From Wuchereria bancrofti (taxonomy: Eukaryota; Nematoda; Chromadorea; Rhabditida; Onchocercidae), in assembly GCA_005281725.1 (NCBI GenBank), contig SSBO01000008.1, positions 620,001 to 684,000 on the forward strand: a stretch of 64,000 bases of DNA, in the 5' to 3' direction. Positions within the stretch are counted from its first letter, which is position 1, and each line of letters begins with the position of its first letter. The notes beneath the pieces were generated by a model. It did not search any database. It was not told where the DNA came from and was given only the letters and a program-made list of their open reading frames with translations. The position numbers and the translations under genes are program-made. Below, piece by piece: positions 39,500-52,638 of this stretch.

Positions 39500-41330
39500 A
39501 TTTTCACTTCTCATCCGATGTGGAAAAAAAGCTTACGTGCTACTCATAAGCTATAGGACAATTATTCTACAAGAAGGTTACTGCAAATTTCAAACTTGGA
39601 CAGATAGAGCATGTCAATCTTGTAAAGATGTCCGTCTACGAGAATACTTCAAACAAACCTACGACTTGAGAATTTCACTGCCACCGTCCAAGCTTTTAGG
39701 GTTGGGTGAGGCCAGTTCTGTTATCTAACAAAAAAAAAAAAAAAAACCTTTGCTTAAACTCGATTTTCACAAACTCCTGTAGTGATAAGTGAAGGCTGAG
39801 TATACCGTGAGCTGGAAGCCATAGGCCAATCCTGCAAGTAAGCGGTTCAGGATTTTGGTTGCTCGAGACTGACCGTAGAGATGACAGACTTGTTCGGCAT
39901 CATTCTGAATGACCAAGTACCCTTCCTTTTTCAAGGAGGGGATTGCTCGCTCCAGATGGAAGCTAGAAAAGTACTATCTGGCTAGGTTAAGTCTCAGTCA
40001 ATCGACATATTATGCTGCAGTCAAATTAGAACAAAGAAAGAGAACATACATCCACCTCCAATGGTTTGTTCAGACTTATCAGAACTATGCTTGATACTGC
40101 GATAATAGACATTTCGAGCGTTGTTGTGCTTTAATTGCTTAATGATCAAGAATTCAATCAAAAATCTTAGAATTCAGTCAATCAAGAATTCAATCAGAAA
40201 TTCAATCAAAAAAATTCCAAATTTGTTTATTGTCGACAAGTCATTCTGATCGCATTACCTTCCTACGCCTTCCATTACACAGTAAGCGACTTGCCATCCT
40301 TTTTAGCATATCTGCTTTAGGATGATTCTGCAGGGCAAAATCATAATATTCTACACTGACCTTTGCTCGAAAGGTCACGAAGATCATAATTCTTGGCGAT
40401 TTCAATGCCAATGCCGGAGTAGGAAGCCGAGAATGAAACTGGGCAAACATAGATGTAGGAAACAGCGATGACAGTGGTCGCTCCCGTAGAGTTCTGCGTC
40501 TACAGGAACCTTTCGGGTGAAGCAGCTTACGGTTCCAAACGGTGTCACCTTGTCGACTACAGATTAGGGCGCCAAAGGTGCATTCCAGTGTTTGTCATAT
40601 CCGAGTGGTGCCTAGCGCCGAACGTCAACCAGAAATAACAGCCTTGTGCCGATGCAAACTCAGTCTCTTTCAGGGCAAACCTAAAAGAGAGGACAGACGA
40701 AAAGGCCTAAAGCAATAATCTTGAAATTATTACAATAAGGAACAATTTCCAGGCTAACTTCAAACTAGACTTGCAGGTCACTTTATGGATTTCTTCCCTG
40801 CAACCTTCTGGATAATTATCAAAAATAGTATCCGGTGGTCCCTCACAGAATGCCTAGGGTTCACATCAAAGAAATCCAAAGATTGGTTCGATAAAGGCAA
40901 TCTATAGACCAGGCATTGTTACCCAAGTAAATCCACCGTCGCCACCTATGACCCCTTGAATGGTTCCATTAGGTTGTTGACCCAGATGACCAATATATCC
41001 TCCTTAACAAGCAGACTTACTAGTACAAAGGTCACGTTATTTAAGAACAGCTACACTGGATGGGTCACGTCTTCAGGATGGAAGATTATTGTCTCCCTGA
41101 GATCCTACCCTACGGTGAACTCACCACTCAATAAATTTGTGCCCCAAAAAAAGAGGTACAAGAACTGCTTGAAATAATCTCTTAGCTTAGGACACACTGA
41201 CCAAGGTCATTGGTTCACTTTGGCCTCTAATCAAGCGACATGGTGACAACCATCCATAGGACCATTACCGTCTTTGACGATAACGAGTTAAAAACTAATC
41301 CGCTGCGCTAGCACCAACCAATATCATCTA
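39500..41330 (+). mobile_element. Decayed non-LTR retrotransposon (LINE) remnant
   Basis: This is the only extended block with near-balanced base composition. Several short plus-strand frames match a LINE in the right order. KIIILGDFNANAGVGSRE (about 40377-40430) is the conserved core of the endonuclease (EEP) domain, followed by a degraded NSDDSGRSRRVLRL for the usual ND-NG-RLL. SKKSKDWFDKGN (about 40870-40905) matches the HQDWFDEND-type linker. LHWMGHVFRMED and LPEILPYGEL, then PQKKRYKNCLK in another frame (about 41050-41175), match the C-terminal W-x-GHV-x-RM...GE-L...K-KR-KD-LK block. HWFTLASNQATW (about 41200-41240) matches the final W-x-LA-x-DR-x-W block. Stops and frameshifts are frequent. 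The reverse transcriptase core between linker and C-terminus is missing, so the copy is internally deleted and cannot move. The 5' boundary is uncertain. Confidence 0.75.
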
Positions 41331-42706
41331 TCTGATCTACCTTTTGCAACATCATTTGCATATCCAGCATTGATCTTTTTAGCTATAAACATACGTGGAT
41401 AAATTCTTTCACAAATTTTGTTTACAAAACTAAGCCATGACCAGATTATCACTTATCTATCCAACCACAAAAGTGATAATTTTTGAGCTTTGAATTTATC
41501 AATCTAAAAGTTGTATCAATCTAAAAGTATCAAATTTCCATAAACTTAACATTTATGTAGTCTATCAAATATTCCTAATGAAATTGCACCCTTATAACAT
41601 ATTAGATAAATAAATATGATTCAATTTATTTAGTTGATATTTAACTGTTTATAGGTGATAATTTATAACATTTAAAAAATCATGGACAAATTTTCTTTTT
41701 TTTCAGAAATTGATCCATTCATTAAAACTAAGTTAAAGATGAAAATTTGTGTAATATTATTACAAATTTGCATGTCAAATCTTAAAATATCTAACCATAA
41801 AATGAAAGAATGATTGCTTTTAATGCTAAAAGAAAACCATAACGTTTGAGTGGTCCTCAATTTGATGACATTCAATGACGATCATCTCATCAATCACTCG
41901 CTGCGACAATTTGCATTACTAAACTCAATAGTGCTACTGATGCAACAGTTTGTACTACTTTATCATTTGCTAGTACGATTAATGCTCATCAATTTATGAA
42001 ACACGCCGATCCAATTCAAAATTCTCGCCAGAATTTCATTTTCCCATTAGAGCGGTAGCAATAACAATAACAACAACAAAATGATAATAATAGAAAAAAG
42101 GCAGTTACTCTTATTGTTTTTTTTTTTGTATTTTTATTCTTTCATTCATCCTTCTTAGTTCTTTTTTTCTTTTTTTAATTTGCTTTGTGAAATGCAAAAG
42201 TCATTTATTTTCGATTTCTCTTTTGTAATAGATTTTCTGAAATTTCTCCCTGAATTTTCAACATCCTCTCTTCATTTCAATTCCCCTTTTTTCATTTTCA
42301 TCTTTTGATACTTGATTTGTTCAATTTGATGTTTCAAAAATCAACCATTGATCTTTCGGCGTGTTTTATCGTTTTTCACACGACCTTTCACAACATATAG
42401 TCAATTCATTCACATTATGATTTGAAAAATTGTAAAATTGCTCATTCTTTCAAATTTTCTCCTATTCAATTATGATTTTTCATTTTGTACTATTTGACCT
42501 ACATTCAACTGATATACTCCAAATGCTATGCCTATTTGTTGATTGTGTATTTCTCAAATTTTGTCCATAAGGCTTTGCCACTCACAAGGTTATTTTCTTT
42601 ATTTTAAACNGTTTATGATATTATTGAACAGAGATAGTAAACCAAGATACGACATTTTAATTTAAATTCAAAAATTGATTTTCATTTATTAATCATAAAA
42701 ATCTTT

Positions 42707-42750
42707 AATAAAATTTCATGCAGAATATTTCTTCTGCATGAAATTTTATT
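42707..42750. repeat. Perfect 19-bp inverted repeat, 6-bp loop
   Basis: Arms 42707-42725 (AATAAAATTTCATGCAGAA) and 42732-42750 are exact reverse complements separated by TATTTC. It lies about 100 bp from the ambiguous base at 42610. Confidence 0.9.
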
Positions 42751-43337
42751 GTATAACTTAATCAGATTAATCAAGTGGAAAAAATCAAAACAATGATTGA
42801 ATTTAATTTCGAAATCAATTATTTTATCATTGATATTGTCAATATTAAAATTTCATCTTGTCGTTTTCTAAACAAAAAAGAAAAAAAATTACGTTTTCTT
42901 TATTGTATCTTAATTCCTTTTATTGTTATTTCTCAACAAAAGTAAGCAAATGAAAGCAAAGAAAAAAGAAATAATATATAAGTGACCGCTGGATTGTAAA
43001 AGTTTAAATATTTCTTTGAAATATTAAAAAAAATTTTTATTAATAATGCATTATGTGTTATAAGTTTGTATAGCGATGTTTATATATATTTTTGTCAAAA
43101 CTAAAAGTTAAAGTTAAAGAATCAATAATCTATCTAATCACATATATATTTCATTTTACTTGTAGTACCCGTAATAATTATCTGTATGCCAAATAAGACT
43201 AATTATGCATTTTTGTCGGTTATTTTTGTAGAAAATTTATTTATAACTCATTGGCTTGTAATTTAATTTTATATACTAATAATGCTGATTAGCACTTTTT
43301 TAGAATATTCAATGAATTTCCAACAGGCTTTTTTTTC

Positions 43338-43358
43338 TATATATATATATATATATAA
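43338..43358. repeat. (TA)n microsatellite
   Basis: About ten TA units. Confidence 0.8.
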
Positions 43359-43555
43359 CATAATTTCCAACATATAACAGAGCCTAATTTATATTCAACT
43401 TCTTTTCATTTATAACGATAGAATTTACATCATTTAGGCATTTTAATAATTTTGTATAAGTGACAAATGTTTGATTACATTATAATAAAACTATTTGAAT
43501 ATTTATTCGATCTCTTCATATTACTACCATCTTGAGAAAAATTTTTTTTACTTAC

Positions 43556-43605
43556 CTGAAGCAGACTTTTGATAGAACCGAGAATCTCGAAGAAGCTAAT
43601 GCCAG
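43556..43605 (-). other. Isolated 50-nt candidate exon
   Basis: On the minus strand a TTTTTTAAG acceptor is followed by 50 nt and a strong CAG|GTAAGT donor. One frame reads GISFFEILGSIKSLLQ without a stop. No partner exon was found, so this may be an exon of an unidentified minus-strand gene or a chance pair of sites. Confidence 0.25.
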
Positions 43606-46600
43606 CTTAAAAAATACCATATATTCATTTTTGAAATTCTAACAGATTAAATACTTTGTTAAGCAATTGATTCAACCTATCAGATTAATTGACAAATTAA
43701 AATTTTGGCAAACTGAAGTGGTTATACTTTAAAACAATTTAATAACTAACCTAATATTCAAACTTTTCTACCCAATTTTATATTTTTATTTAACCCAATC
43801 TTCTTTTTTCCTTTTTCAATTCATATCAACAACACAAATTAGCTTTCATTTTTCAAAGATACATAATTACTCTCCAAGAAAGCATTTCGCAGAAAGCTTT
43901 AACAATTTTTGTGAATAAAATAATAGAAATACTTCCATAATTTATTTATAAATGATACAATTTATGAATGATTTGTTTGATTGTCTAAGTCAAAGATTTA
44001 GTTTGATTGATTCCCTAAATAAATGGCTTAAGTTATTTGAATAAAAACTTTGAATTGAAATGCTAAATAATAATTAGACTCATTTAATGAGTTATTATCA
44101 AACGAATATGGAGGTTAAAATTAGTTATTTTAAATTTGTAATTATAGCAAAGTGCATTGTTTTGCTGTAGTAATGAAGTCTAAAAAATTATTAAACTTAC
44201 TCAAATGCAATTTTTATCCTAAAAATGAAATCACTGAGGCGCTGTTATCATTAAGCGCTGTTTTAAGTCTATTATGAATAATTTTAGATTAAGTTGAATC
44301 AGAAATTTAATGATATCTTAATCTTAGAGCTATGACAGCTGATAAGAATCACTTGATTGTTTCTCTGACAGTTGTGCATTTCTCTCACTGCAATTGTCCT
44401 CTTCACATTTCTGTCATTTTGGTTCATCTCCAAATGTTTTCTCAAATATTTTACTACTACTGCTACTACACCAAACATTCTTATCATTATAACAGTTGGG
44501 ATTAACTATCACTTTTTTTCGCTCTCTCCCTCTCCCACCTTCTCTCTTTCACAGTTGTTATAAAATAATAAATTATAGAGAAATTTCTTCAATGATCTCT
44601 TTATCGCCTATTATTGACAATTTGAGTGTGATAATTTTCTTCTCAACTACAGTAATAGCTCGCATTTTTGTTTTCTTAATTTATATTTAAAAATTCGAAA
44701 TATTCAATTTTTCAAAAAAAAATTTATTTTTATATATTTGAAAATTTAAAAAAAATGATAAGCAATTATTTTTGTTTCTGACATTAATAGCGATAGTACT
44801 AATTATCTATCATTATTCAACTTTTGTTATTGTTATTAATTATTGCTTATGATTATGCGAATTTACTTGAAATATTTCAATTATTGAAAAATAGAGGTTT
44901 TAGAGTGTTTGCAATTCTAATTTTATTTAAAGACATTTAAAGATATTTTATAATTTTGTATTTGTTACTTTAATTAATTAACCATATAATCCCAATTTGT
45001 CCGATAACAATAAAGTTGCAAACTAAGTTCTTATTCAACAGTACCATTTCGGTATTACATTGAACATACCAAATGGAAAAAAGTACCATTAAAAAAATAA
45101 TATTCAATAAGTTAATCAATTATTCCTTTCATCAGAGTATTAATCAACTTTTTTTTCATTCACTTTTCATTTACTGATATAATGAAATACAGAAGTTTAA
45201 AAAAAAGAAAGGAACTCAAATCTGTTTTCTAACACTATAATTCTTATGGAATTAAAAAAAATACATATATTGCACTTTTATTATAATAGTAATTAGTGGT
45301 ATATTTGACGAAGTTTTAAAAGACAAAAACTGGATGAAAAATTATTATGATAGTTTCAAGAGAGTAACTAGTAATTTTTATTTGTTTTAGCATCTATCTT
45401 AACTTTTCTTTATCTTCGGAAGCTTTTGTAAATAAATCTTTTACAGTGTATAAAGATACTTCCATTTTAAATTTACTTTATTCATCATTATTTACTTATA
45501 TGATAAATACCTCTCTTTTTTGTCTCCCTTTCTTTCTTTCTCTCTCCTTTATTCTCTTCTAAGAGTGTACTTTTTTAAATGGTATATCGTATATTTTTTA
45601 AATTGTTCATGTACATACATTCGATTGCAACAAAATATTTGCAAAAGAGATATATTTGCAGCATTTTATTATTATAATAATAAATATATTTAAAAAATGT
45701 TATTTAATTAGTTGAAATTCTGAGGAAATTTCATTTTATCCTTTGAATCGATGATATTTTTGGTATTAAATACTTTGTTTTTAATTATTTGTTAATTTTT
45801 AATTAATTCTTCTTTTCTTCCCTTTTCTTAACTTTTAATATTTTTAAAATAATTCTCGTAATAAACATTAATAAAAGGAAGATAATTTTTTAATTCGCTG
45901 TATTTCGTGGGCGCAAATTAATTTTTTTTTTTTGTAAATACTTGATAACTCAACTCTCAACTTTTTTCTCTATTTTAAAATTCAAGACTTAAAATTTAAG
46001 AGTGTTGTATGGAAGAAGTAGGTAAAATTGTTCTTTAAAAAAAGTGAAGTTAGTATAAGTTTACTAAAATCAATATTTCCTGATCACTTATGATGCATAT
46101 CAATCAAAGTTTAGATGGTCAAAAATCACATCAGAATTTTAAAAAACTTAGTGTTGCTTAAATTGTCTGAAATATAAGCCTAGTTTTATTTTTTTATTGA
46201 AAAATAGCTAAAATTATCAAAAGATTTTTTCTGTCTATGCAAATATCGTATAGCTTTTGAATTACTTAATTTTAATATTTCGCAAATATTTTCCATCGCA
46301 CTAAAGAAAATAAAATTTTAATGAATTTAAAAGTGCTTCGATTATCGAGACATAAGACTAATTTTATTTCAATATTGCCTAATCATGAGATTTTTAAACT
46401 GCTTGAATTTGGTGACAACGAGTTTTATGTTAGAAAATATGTTTAAATAATTTCGAATTACTAAAACTACAAATGATTTCTGAAAAAAAAGTTTCAGTAA
46501 CATTTAATCAATAAAGAATAATCAAACGTTCCATACTGACATCTGATAAATAAAATAAAGAAAAAATGAAATTTGTATTGGTCTTAAAATTGAAATCTTT

Positions 46601-47181
46601 TTCATAAATATTTGATAAATCGATGATTTTTTAAAAGACTAATCAACGTTATGTAAACAGTAAATAGATGACATTTAAATGAAATGAAAGGAAAAGCATT
46701 TTTTTTTAAATAATGAAAGAAAACAAAAAAATCATTTTTTTGAATTTTTTTCTTATTTTATTAATTTTCAGTTGATCACTTTTTAATCAGCATAATGAAA
46801 GATGAAAAAGAATGGAAAAGAAATTCGAGAAAATTTTCCAGTTTGTTCTAATGCATCATTTTGTTAATTTGTGCTTATAAGAAATTAAAATTCCATTAAA
46901 TTATTATGGCTTAATTTTCAAATTATTTGGTTATTATAGTAATCACAAATCGATAAATTAATTCATTTAGTAGTTTTTAATTCCGGCTTTTTCTTCCTAA
47001 AAACATAAATTGGATTTGCTTCACTACAGTAATTTAATTTATTTCATTATCATTGTAAATTAGATTTATTATTATCTGTTTATTATTAATTATTATTATG
47101 TTTAGTATTATTAATTATTATTATTAATATAGTTGCCATTGCTACCATTTATTATTATTATTAATTATTGTTATTATTTAG

Positions 47182-47342
47182 CATTACGTGTGCCAGACAT
47201 GTATGCGAATTTTACAATTAAACACGTAGAATTTTACGTTTCAACGAAATTAACAAAAGCTTTTACACTTTCCGAGTTTAATTTATCAACACTTTCGATC
47301 AAATTGTCTACAAGATTATTATCATTATTATTATTAATTAAG
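47182..47342 (+). CDS. Candidate exon of an unknown gene (repeated at 48870-49030)
   Basis: Acceptor ATTATTTAG, 161 open nucleotides in phase 2, and a weak donor GTTAAT. The translation includes LRVPDMYANFTIKHVEFYVS, which is not low complexity, but the end is a TTA repeat (Leu-rich). It ends in phase 0, compatible with the candidate exon at 50279. Function unknown. Confidence 0.2.
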
Positions 47343-50278
47343 GTTAATACCATTACTATTGTTACAAATTGTCTATAAGATATTATTATTCTAATCTAAT
47401 ATGCCATATTATTAATGTTCAAATGTATATGAAATATTAATTTATATGAAACTATTGAAATAATTCTACTTATGCGATAAGCGTACTCACGTGATAAATA
47501 TTCACGTATGATCTAAAGAATTATTTAATGATAAAAGCAGTCAAATTTTTGAATCGTTTCTGTGATAATATCTGTTGTACAATAATTAAAAAAAATACAG
47601 TAATATATAAGAAAGTAAAATTTTCAAATTTGAATAAATCCTTCTCATATTAATAATTTCTATATAAAATAATAAATATTATATTTAATAAAATTTTTTT
47701 TCACAAGCAATCTTAATTTAAAATTCAAATTAATAGATGGTTCATTGATTGAGATTGATAATAATGGTTGGTATCAATTGATCCTCTTTTCTGGATGTCA
47801 AAATTGAGGGCGACTATATGACGCCATTTTAATGTGAAACAAACGTGAAATAAAATGATTTTAGATTTGAATGAAAATGAATGTGCGATTTTTCCCCTTT
47901 TTTTTCTTCCAAATTTTGAATTTCATACATTAATTTTACAATTTCCATTTTTATATTCCAATTTTAATCCTAATTTAAATTCATAAATTAGTAAAATTAA
48001 ATGTTTGCATATTTAGTCGTTAAAATTTGTTGATGAGAAATTTTAGTAAATTGTAAATTAGTATGTAAAGTTGTTAACAATAAAAAAAATGATGCAGAAA
48101 TAGTGATCAAATATTTACTCAATCGGATTGCTTAACAACTAAAGTTGATTTAATGATGTCAGCTACATATTTGAAATTTCTTTTCCCTTTTCTTTTATTT
48201 TTTTAAAAAAGGAAAAGAATTCAATCTTGGAATATAATATAGTTTTTTTTCCTTTTTACTTCATTTCTTTCTTTAGTCAATTGTTTTTCAAACAAACAAA
48301 ATTATATATAATTTATATAAAAGACAGAGAAAAACGAAAAAAAAAACGAACAGGAAAACCAAAAGAAAAAGCATTTATACAAATTTTGAATAAAAAAAAA
48401 CTAAAAACGAAAAATTGAAAAATTTTTAATTAAAAATTAAGATTTATTAAGATTCTAAAAAAATTTTTTTCTTTGAAATATTACGAATGAAAGCAATAAA
48501 TAAAAAATCGAAATTTCCAGATTACTTAGTGCTACTTTTTTTTTTAATTCATTGCTAATCAATCTTTTTTTCTTCTAACTTAACTTATAGCTAGCTAACC
48601 TGATTAAATCTGNTTTGGTTATTATAGTAATCACAAATCGATAAATTAATTCATTTAGTAGTTTTTAATTCCGGCTTTTTCTTCCTAAAAACATAAATTG
48701 GATTTGCTTCACTACAGTAATTTAATTTATTTCATTATCATTGTAAATTAGATTTATTATTATCTGTTTATTATTAATTATTATTATGTTTAGTATTATT
48801 AATTATTATTATTAATATAGTTGCCATTGCTACCATTTATTATTATTATTAATTATTGTTATTATTTAGCATTACGTGTGCCAGACATGTATGCGAATTT
48901 TACAATTAAACACGTAGAATTTTACGTTTCAACGAAATTAACAAAAGCTTTTACACTTTCCGAGTTTAATTTATCAACACTTTCGATCAAATTGTCTACA
49001 AGATTATTATCATTATTATTATTAATTAAGGTTAATACCATTACTATTGTTACAAATTGTCTATAAGATATTATTATTCTAATCTAATATGCCATATTAT
49101 TAATGTTCAAATGTATATGAAATATTAATTTATATGAAACTATTGAAATAATTCTACTTATGCGATAAGCGTACTCACGTGATAAATATTCACGTATGAT
49201 CTAAAGAATTATTTAATGATAAAAGCAGTCAAATTTTTGAATCGTTTCTGTGATAATATCTGTTGTACAATAATTAAAAAAAATACAGTAATATATAAGA
49301 AAGTAAAATTTTCAAATTTGAATAAATCCTTCTCATATTAATAATTTCTATATAAAATAATAAATATTATATTTAATAAAATTTTTTTTCACAAGCAATC
49401 TTAATTTAAAATTCAAATTAATAGATGGTTCATTGATTGAGATTGATAATAATGGTTGGTATCAATTGATCCTCTTTTCTGGATGTCAAAATTGAGGGCG
49501 ACTATATGACGCCATTTTAATGTGAAACAAACGTGAAATAAAATGATTTTAGATTTGAATGAAAATGAATGTGCGATTTTTCCCCTTTTTTTTCTTCCAA
49601 ATTTTGAATTTCATACATTAATTTTACAATTTCCATTTTTATATTCCAATTTTAATCCTAATTTAAATTCATAAATTAGTAAAATTAAATGTTTGCATAT
49701 TTAGTCGTTAAAATTTGTTGATGAGAAATTTTAGTAAATTGTAAATTAGTATGTAAAGTTGTTAACAATAAAAAAAATGATGCAGAAATAGTGATCAAAT
49801 ATTTACTCAATCGGATTGCTTAACAACTAAAGTTGATTTAATGATGTCAGCTACATATTTGAAATTTCTTTTCCCTTTTCTTTTATTTTTTTAAAAAAGG
49901 AAAAGAATTCAATCTTGGAATATAATATAGTTTTTTTTCCTTTTTACTTCATTTCTTTCTTTAGTCAATTGTTTTTCAAACAAACAAAATTATATATAAT
50001 TTATATAAAAGACAGAGAAAAACGAAAAAAAAAACGAACAGGAAAACCAAAAGAAAAAGCATTTATACAAATTTTGAATAAAAAAAAACTAAAAACGAAA
50101 AATTGAAAAATTTTTAATTAAAAATTAAGATTTATTAAGATTCTAAAAAAATTTTTTTCTTTGAAATATTACGAATGAAAGCAATAAATAAAAAATCGAA
50201 ATTTCCAGATTACTTAGTGCTACTTTTTTTTTTAATTCATTGCTAATCAATCTTTTTTTCTTCTAACTTAACTTATAG

Positions 50279-50830
50279 CTAGCTAACCTGATTAAATCTG
50301 CTAAAAATTTAGAGCAGTGGTTTAATTCTATTATATCTGTAAAATTGCTATCATTTGATACTGAAATTGACCGAAATGCCATTTTAATAGAAAAGAAGTG
50401 AGTAGAAAAAAGATTCGGAAATTTCTGAAAATTAAAAAAAATGAATCATAATCTTCCTTATATGATTATAAGAAATGATTTTTGCATCGTAAGAAAGATA
50501 AAAAAAGTGAATTTTGCTAAATTATCCTATAAAAAAAGAAAAAACTATTATTATCGCAAGAAAAAGAGAAATATTAACATTAATTTGAACAAATAAAGAT
50601 TTTAATCAAAAACGATTAAAATTGAAAAATTTGGAAAATTTTTAAAAATTGCTGTTTTTTTTTTTAAACATGTCACTTCAGATCTATATTTGATGACATT
50701 AAAGAATACTAACCATTAATGCTAAATTTTTAGATTTGTTAAAATGATCAAAGAATTGAAATGCGGAAGAAATTCTCTAAACTATTTACTCTTTCATTAT
50801 TATAAACATTGTATAAAACTGAATTATTGT
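50279..50830 (+). CDS. Two candidate exons of an unknown gene (repeated at 51864-52415)
   Basis: Exon A is 50279-50397, with acceptor ACTTATAG and donor AA|GTGAGT. It encodes LANLIKSAKNLEQWFNSIIS and then LLSFDTEIDRNAILIEK. Exon B starts at 50734 after AAATTTTTAG and continues in the matching phase as KFVKMIKELKCGRNSLNYLL. It may end at CATT|GTATAA or run into the T-tract near 50830. The A-B join is in frame and both sites of intron A-B are good, so a real gene is plausible. It would end about 0.2 kb before the glypican ATG on the same strand. No family recognised. The gene is present twice only because of contig redundancy. Confidence 0.4.
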
Positions 50831-52638
50831 TTTTTTTTTTTAAAGNGTTGTACAATAATTAAAAAAAATACAGTAATATATAAGAAAGTAAAATTTTCAA
50901 ATTTGAATAAATCCTTCTCATATTAATAATTTCTATATAAAATAATAAATATTATATTTAATAAAATTTTTTTTCACAAGCAATCTTAATTTAAAATTCA
51001 AATTAATAGATGGTTCATTGATTGAGATTGATAATAATGGTTGGTATCAATTGATCCTCTTTTCTGGATGTCAAAATTGAGGGCGACTATATGACGCCAT
51101 TTTAATGTGAAACAAACGTGAAATAAAATGATTTTAGATTTGAATGAAAATGAATGTGCGATTTTTCCCCTTTTTTTTCTTCCAAATTTTGAATTTCATA
51201 CATTAATTTTACAATTTCCATTTTTATATTCCAATTTTAATCCTAATTTAAATTCATAAATTAGTAAAATTAAATGTTTGCATATTTAGTCGTTAAAATT
51301 TGTTGATGAGAAATTTTAGTAAATTGTAAATTAGTATGTAAAGTTGTTAACAATAAAAAAAATGATGCAGAAATAGTGATCAAATATTTACTCAATCGGA
51401 TTGCTTAACAACTAAAGTTGATTTAATGATGTCAGCTACATATTTGAAATTTCTTTTCCCTTTTCTTTTATTTTTTTAAAAAAGGAAAAGAATTCAATCT
51501 TGGAATATAATATAGTTTTTTTTCCTTTTTACTTCATTTCTTTCTTTAGTCAATTGTTTTTCAAACAAACAAAATTATATATAATTTATATAAAAGACAG
51601 AGAAAAACGAAAAAAAAAACGAACAGGAAAACCAAAAGAAAAAGCATTTATACAAATTTTGAATAAAAAAAAACTAAAAACGAAAAATTGAAAAATTTTT
51701 AATTAAAAATTAAGATTTATTAAGATTCTAAAAAAATTTTTTTCTTTGAAATATTACGAATGAAAGCAATAAATAAAAAATCGAAATTTCCAGATTACTT
51801 AGTGCTACTTTTTTTTTTAATTCATTGCTAATCAATCTTTTTTTCTTCTAACTTAACTTATAGCTAGCTAACCTGATTAAATCTGCTAAAAATTTAGAGC
51901 AGTGGTTTAATTCTATTATATCTGTAAAATTGCTATCATTTGATACTGAAATTGACCGAAATGCCATTTTAATAGAAAAGAAGTGAGTAGAAAAAAGATT
52001 CGGAAATTTCTGAAAATTAAAAAAAATGAATCATAATCTTCCTTATATGATTATAAGAAATGATTTTTGCATCGTAAGAAAGATAAAAAAAGTGAATTTT
52101 GCTAAATTATCCTATAAAAAAAGAAAAAACTATTATTATCGCAAGAAAAAGAGAAATATTAACATTAATTTGAACAAATAAAGATTTTAATCAAAAACGA
52201 TTAAAATTGAAAAATTTGGAAAATTTTTAAAAATTGCTGTTTTTTTTTTTAAACATGTCACTTCAGATCTATATTTGATGACATTAAAGAATACTAACCA
52301 TTAATGCTAAATTTTTAGATTTGTTAAAATGATCAAAGAATTGAAATGCGGAAGAAATTCTCTAAACTATTTACTCTTTCATTATTATAAACATTGTATA
52401 AAACTGAATTATTGTTTTTTTTTTTTAAAGTGCTTTTTAATTTTCTTCAATTATGAATCATTCCTTTCAGGTGTGTATGTTTCATTTTGTTTGCGATGAA
52501 AGCATACGTTGCACACCTTACTTCATTACTATTATTTGCAATGTGCAATTGAATCACTGCCACTTATCACTGATAAGATAATGGTGATTTGTTAAGAAAG
52601 AATATTTCCGCTTTACCAATCGAACGATTCATATTATA

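Larger units (their letters stand above)
41340..46900. other. Intergenic, mostly A/T-rich, no supported gene
   Basis: Contains one isolated candidate exon (43556-43605, minus), a perfect 19-bp hairpin (42707-42750), a TA microsatellite (43338-43358) and an ambiguous base at 42610. The block 41875-42052 is less A/T-rich and open in two plus-strand frames (44 and 59 codons) without splice support. Confidence 0.45.
46926..52430. repeat. Three overlapping copies of one locus (unmerged contigs)
   Basis: Segment 46926-48612 is repeated without visible change at 48614-50300 (offset 1688), and 49262-50845 is repeated at 50847-52430 (offset 1585). Each join is a single n (48613, 50846) placed exactly where one copy ends and the next begins. 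The simplest reading is three contigs that overlap end to end. Merging them would remove about 3.27 kb. The chance frames at 47133/48821 and 48227/49915/51500 are identical for this reason. Confidence 0.92.

Noticed and set aside
47133..47378. Identical 81-aa frames at 47133 and 48821, and 63-aa frames at 48227, 49915 and 51500, as a gene family
   Set aside because: Identity comes from overlapping contigs joined by single n. The 63-aa frame is low-complexity Lys/Phe sequence.
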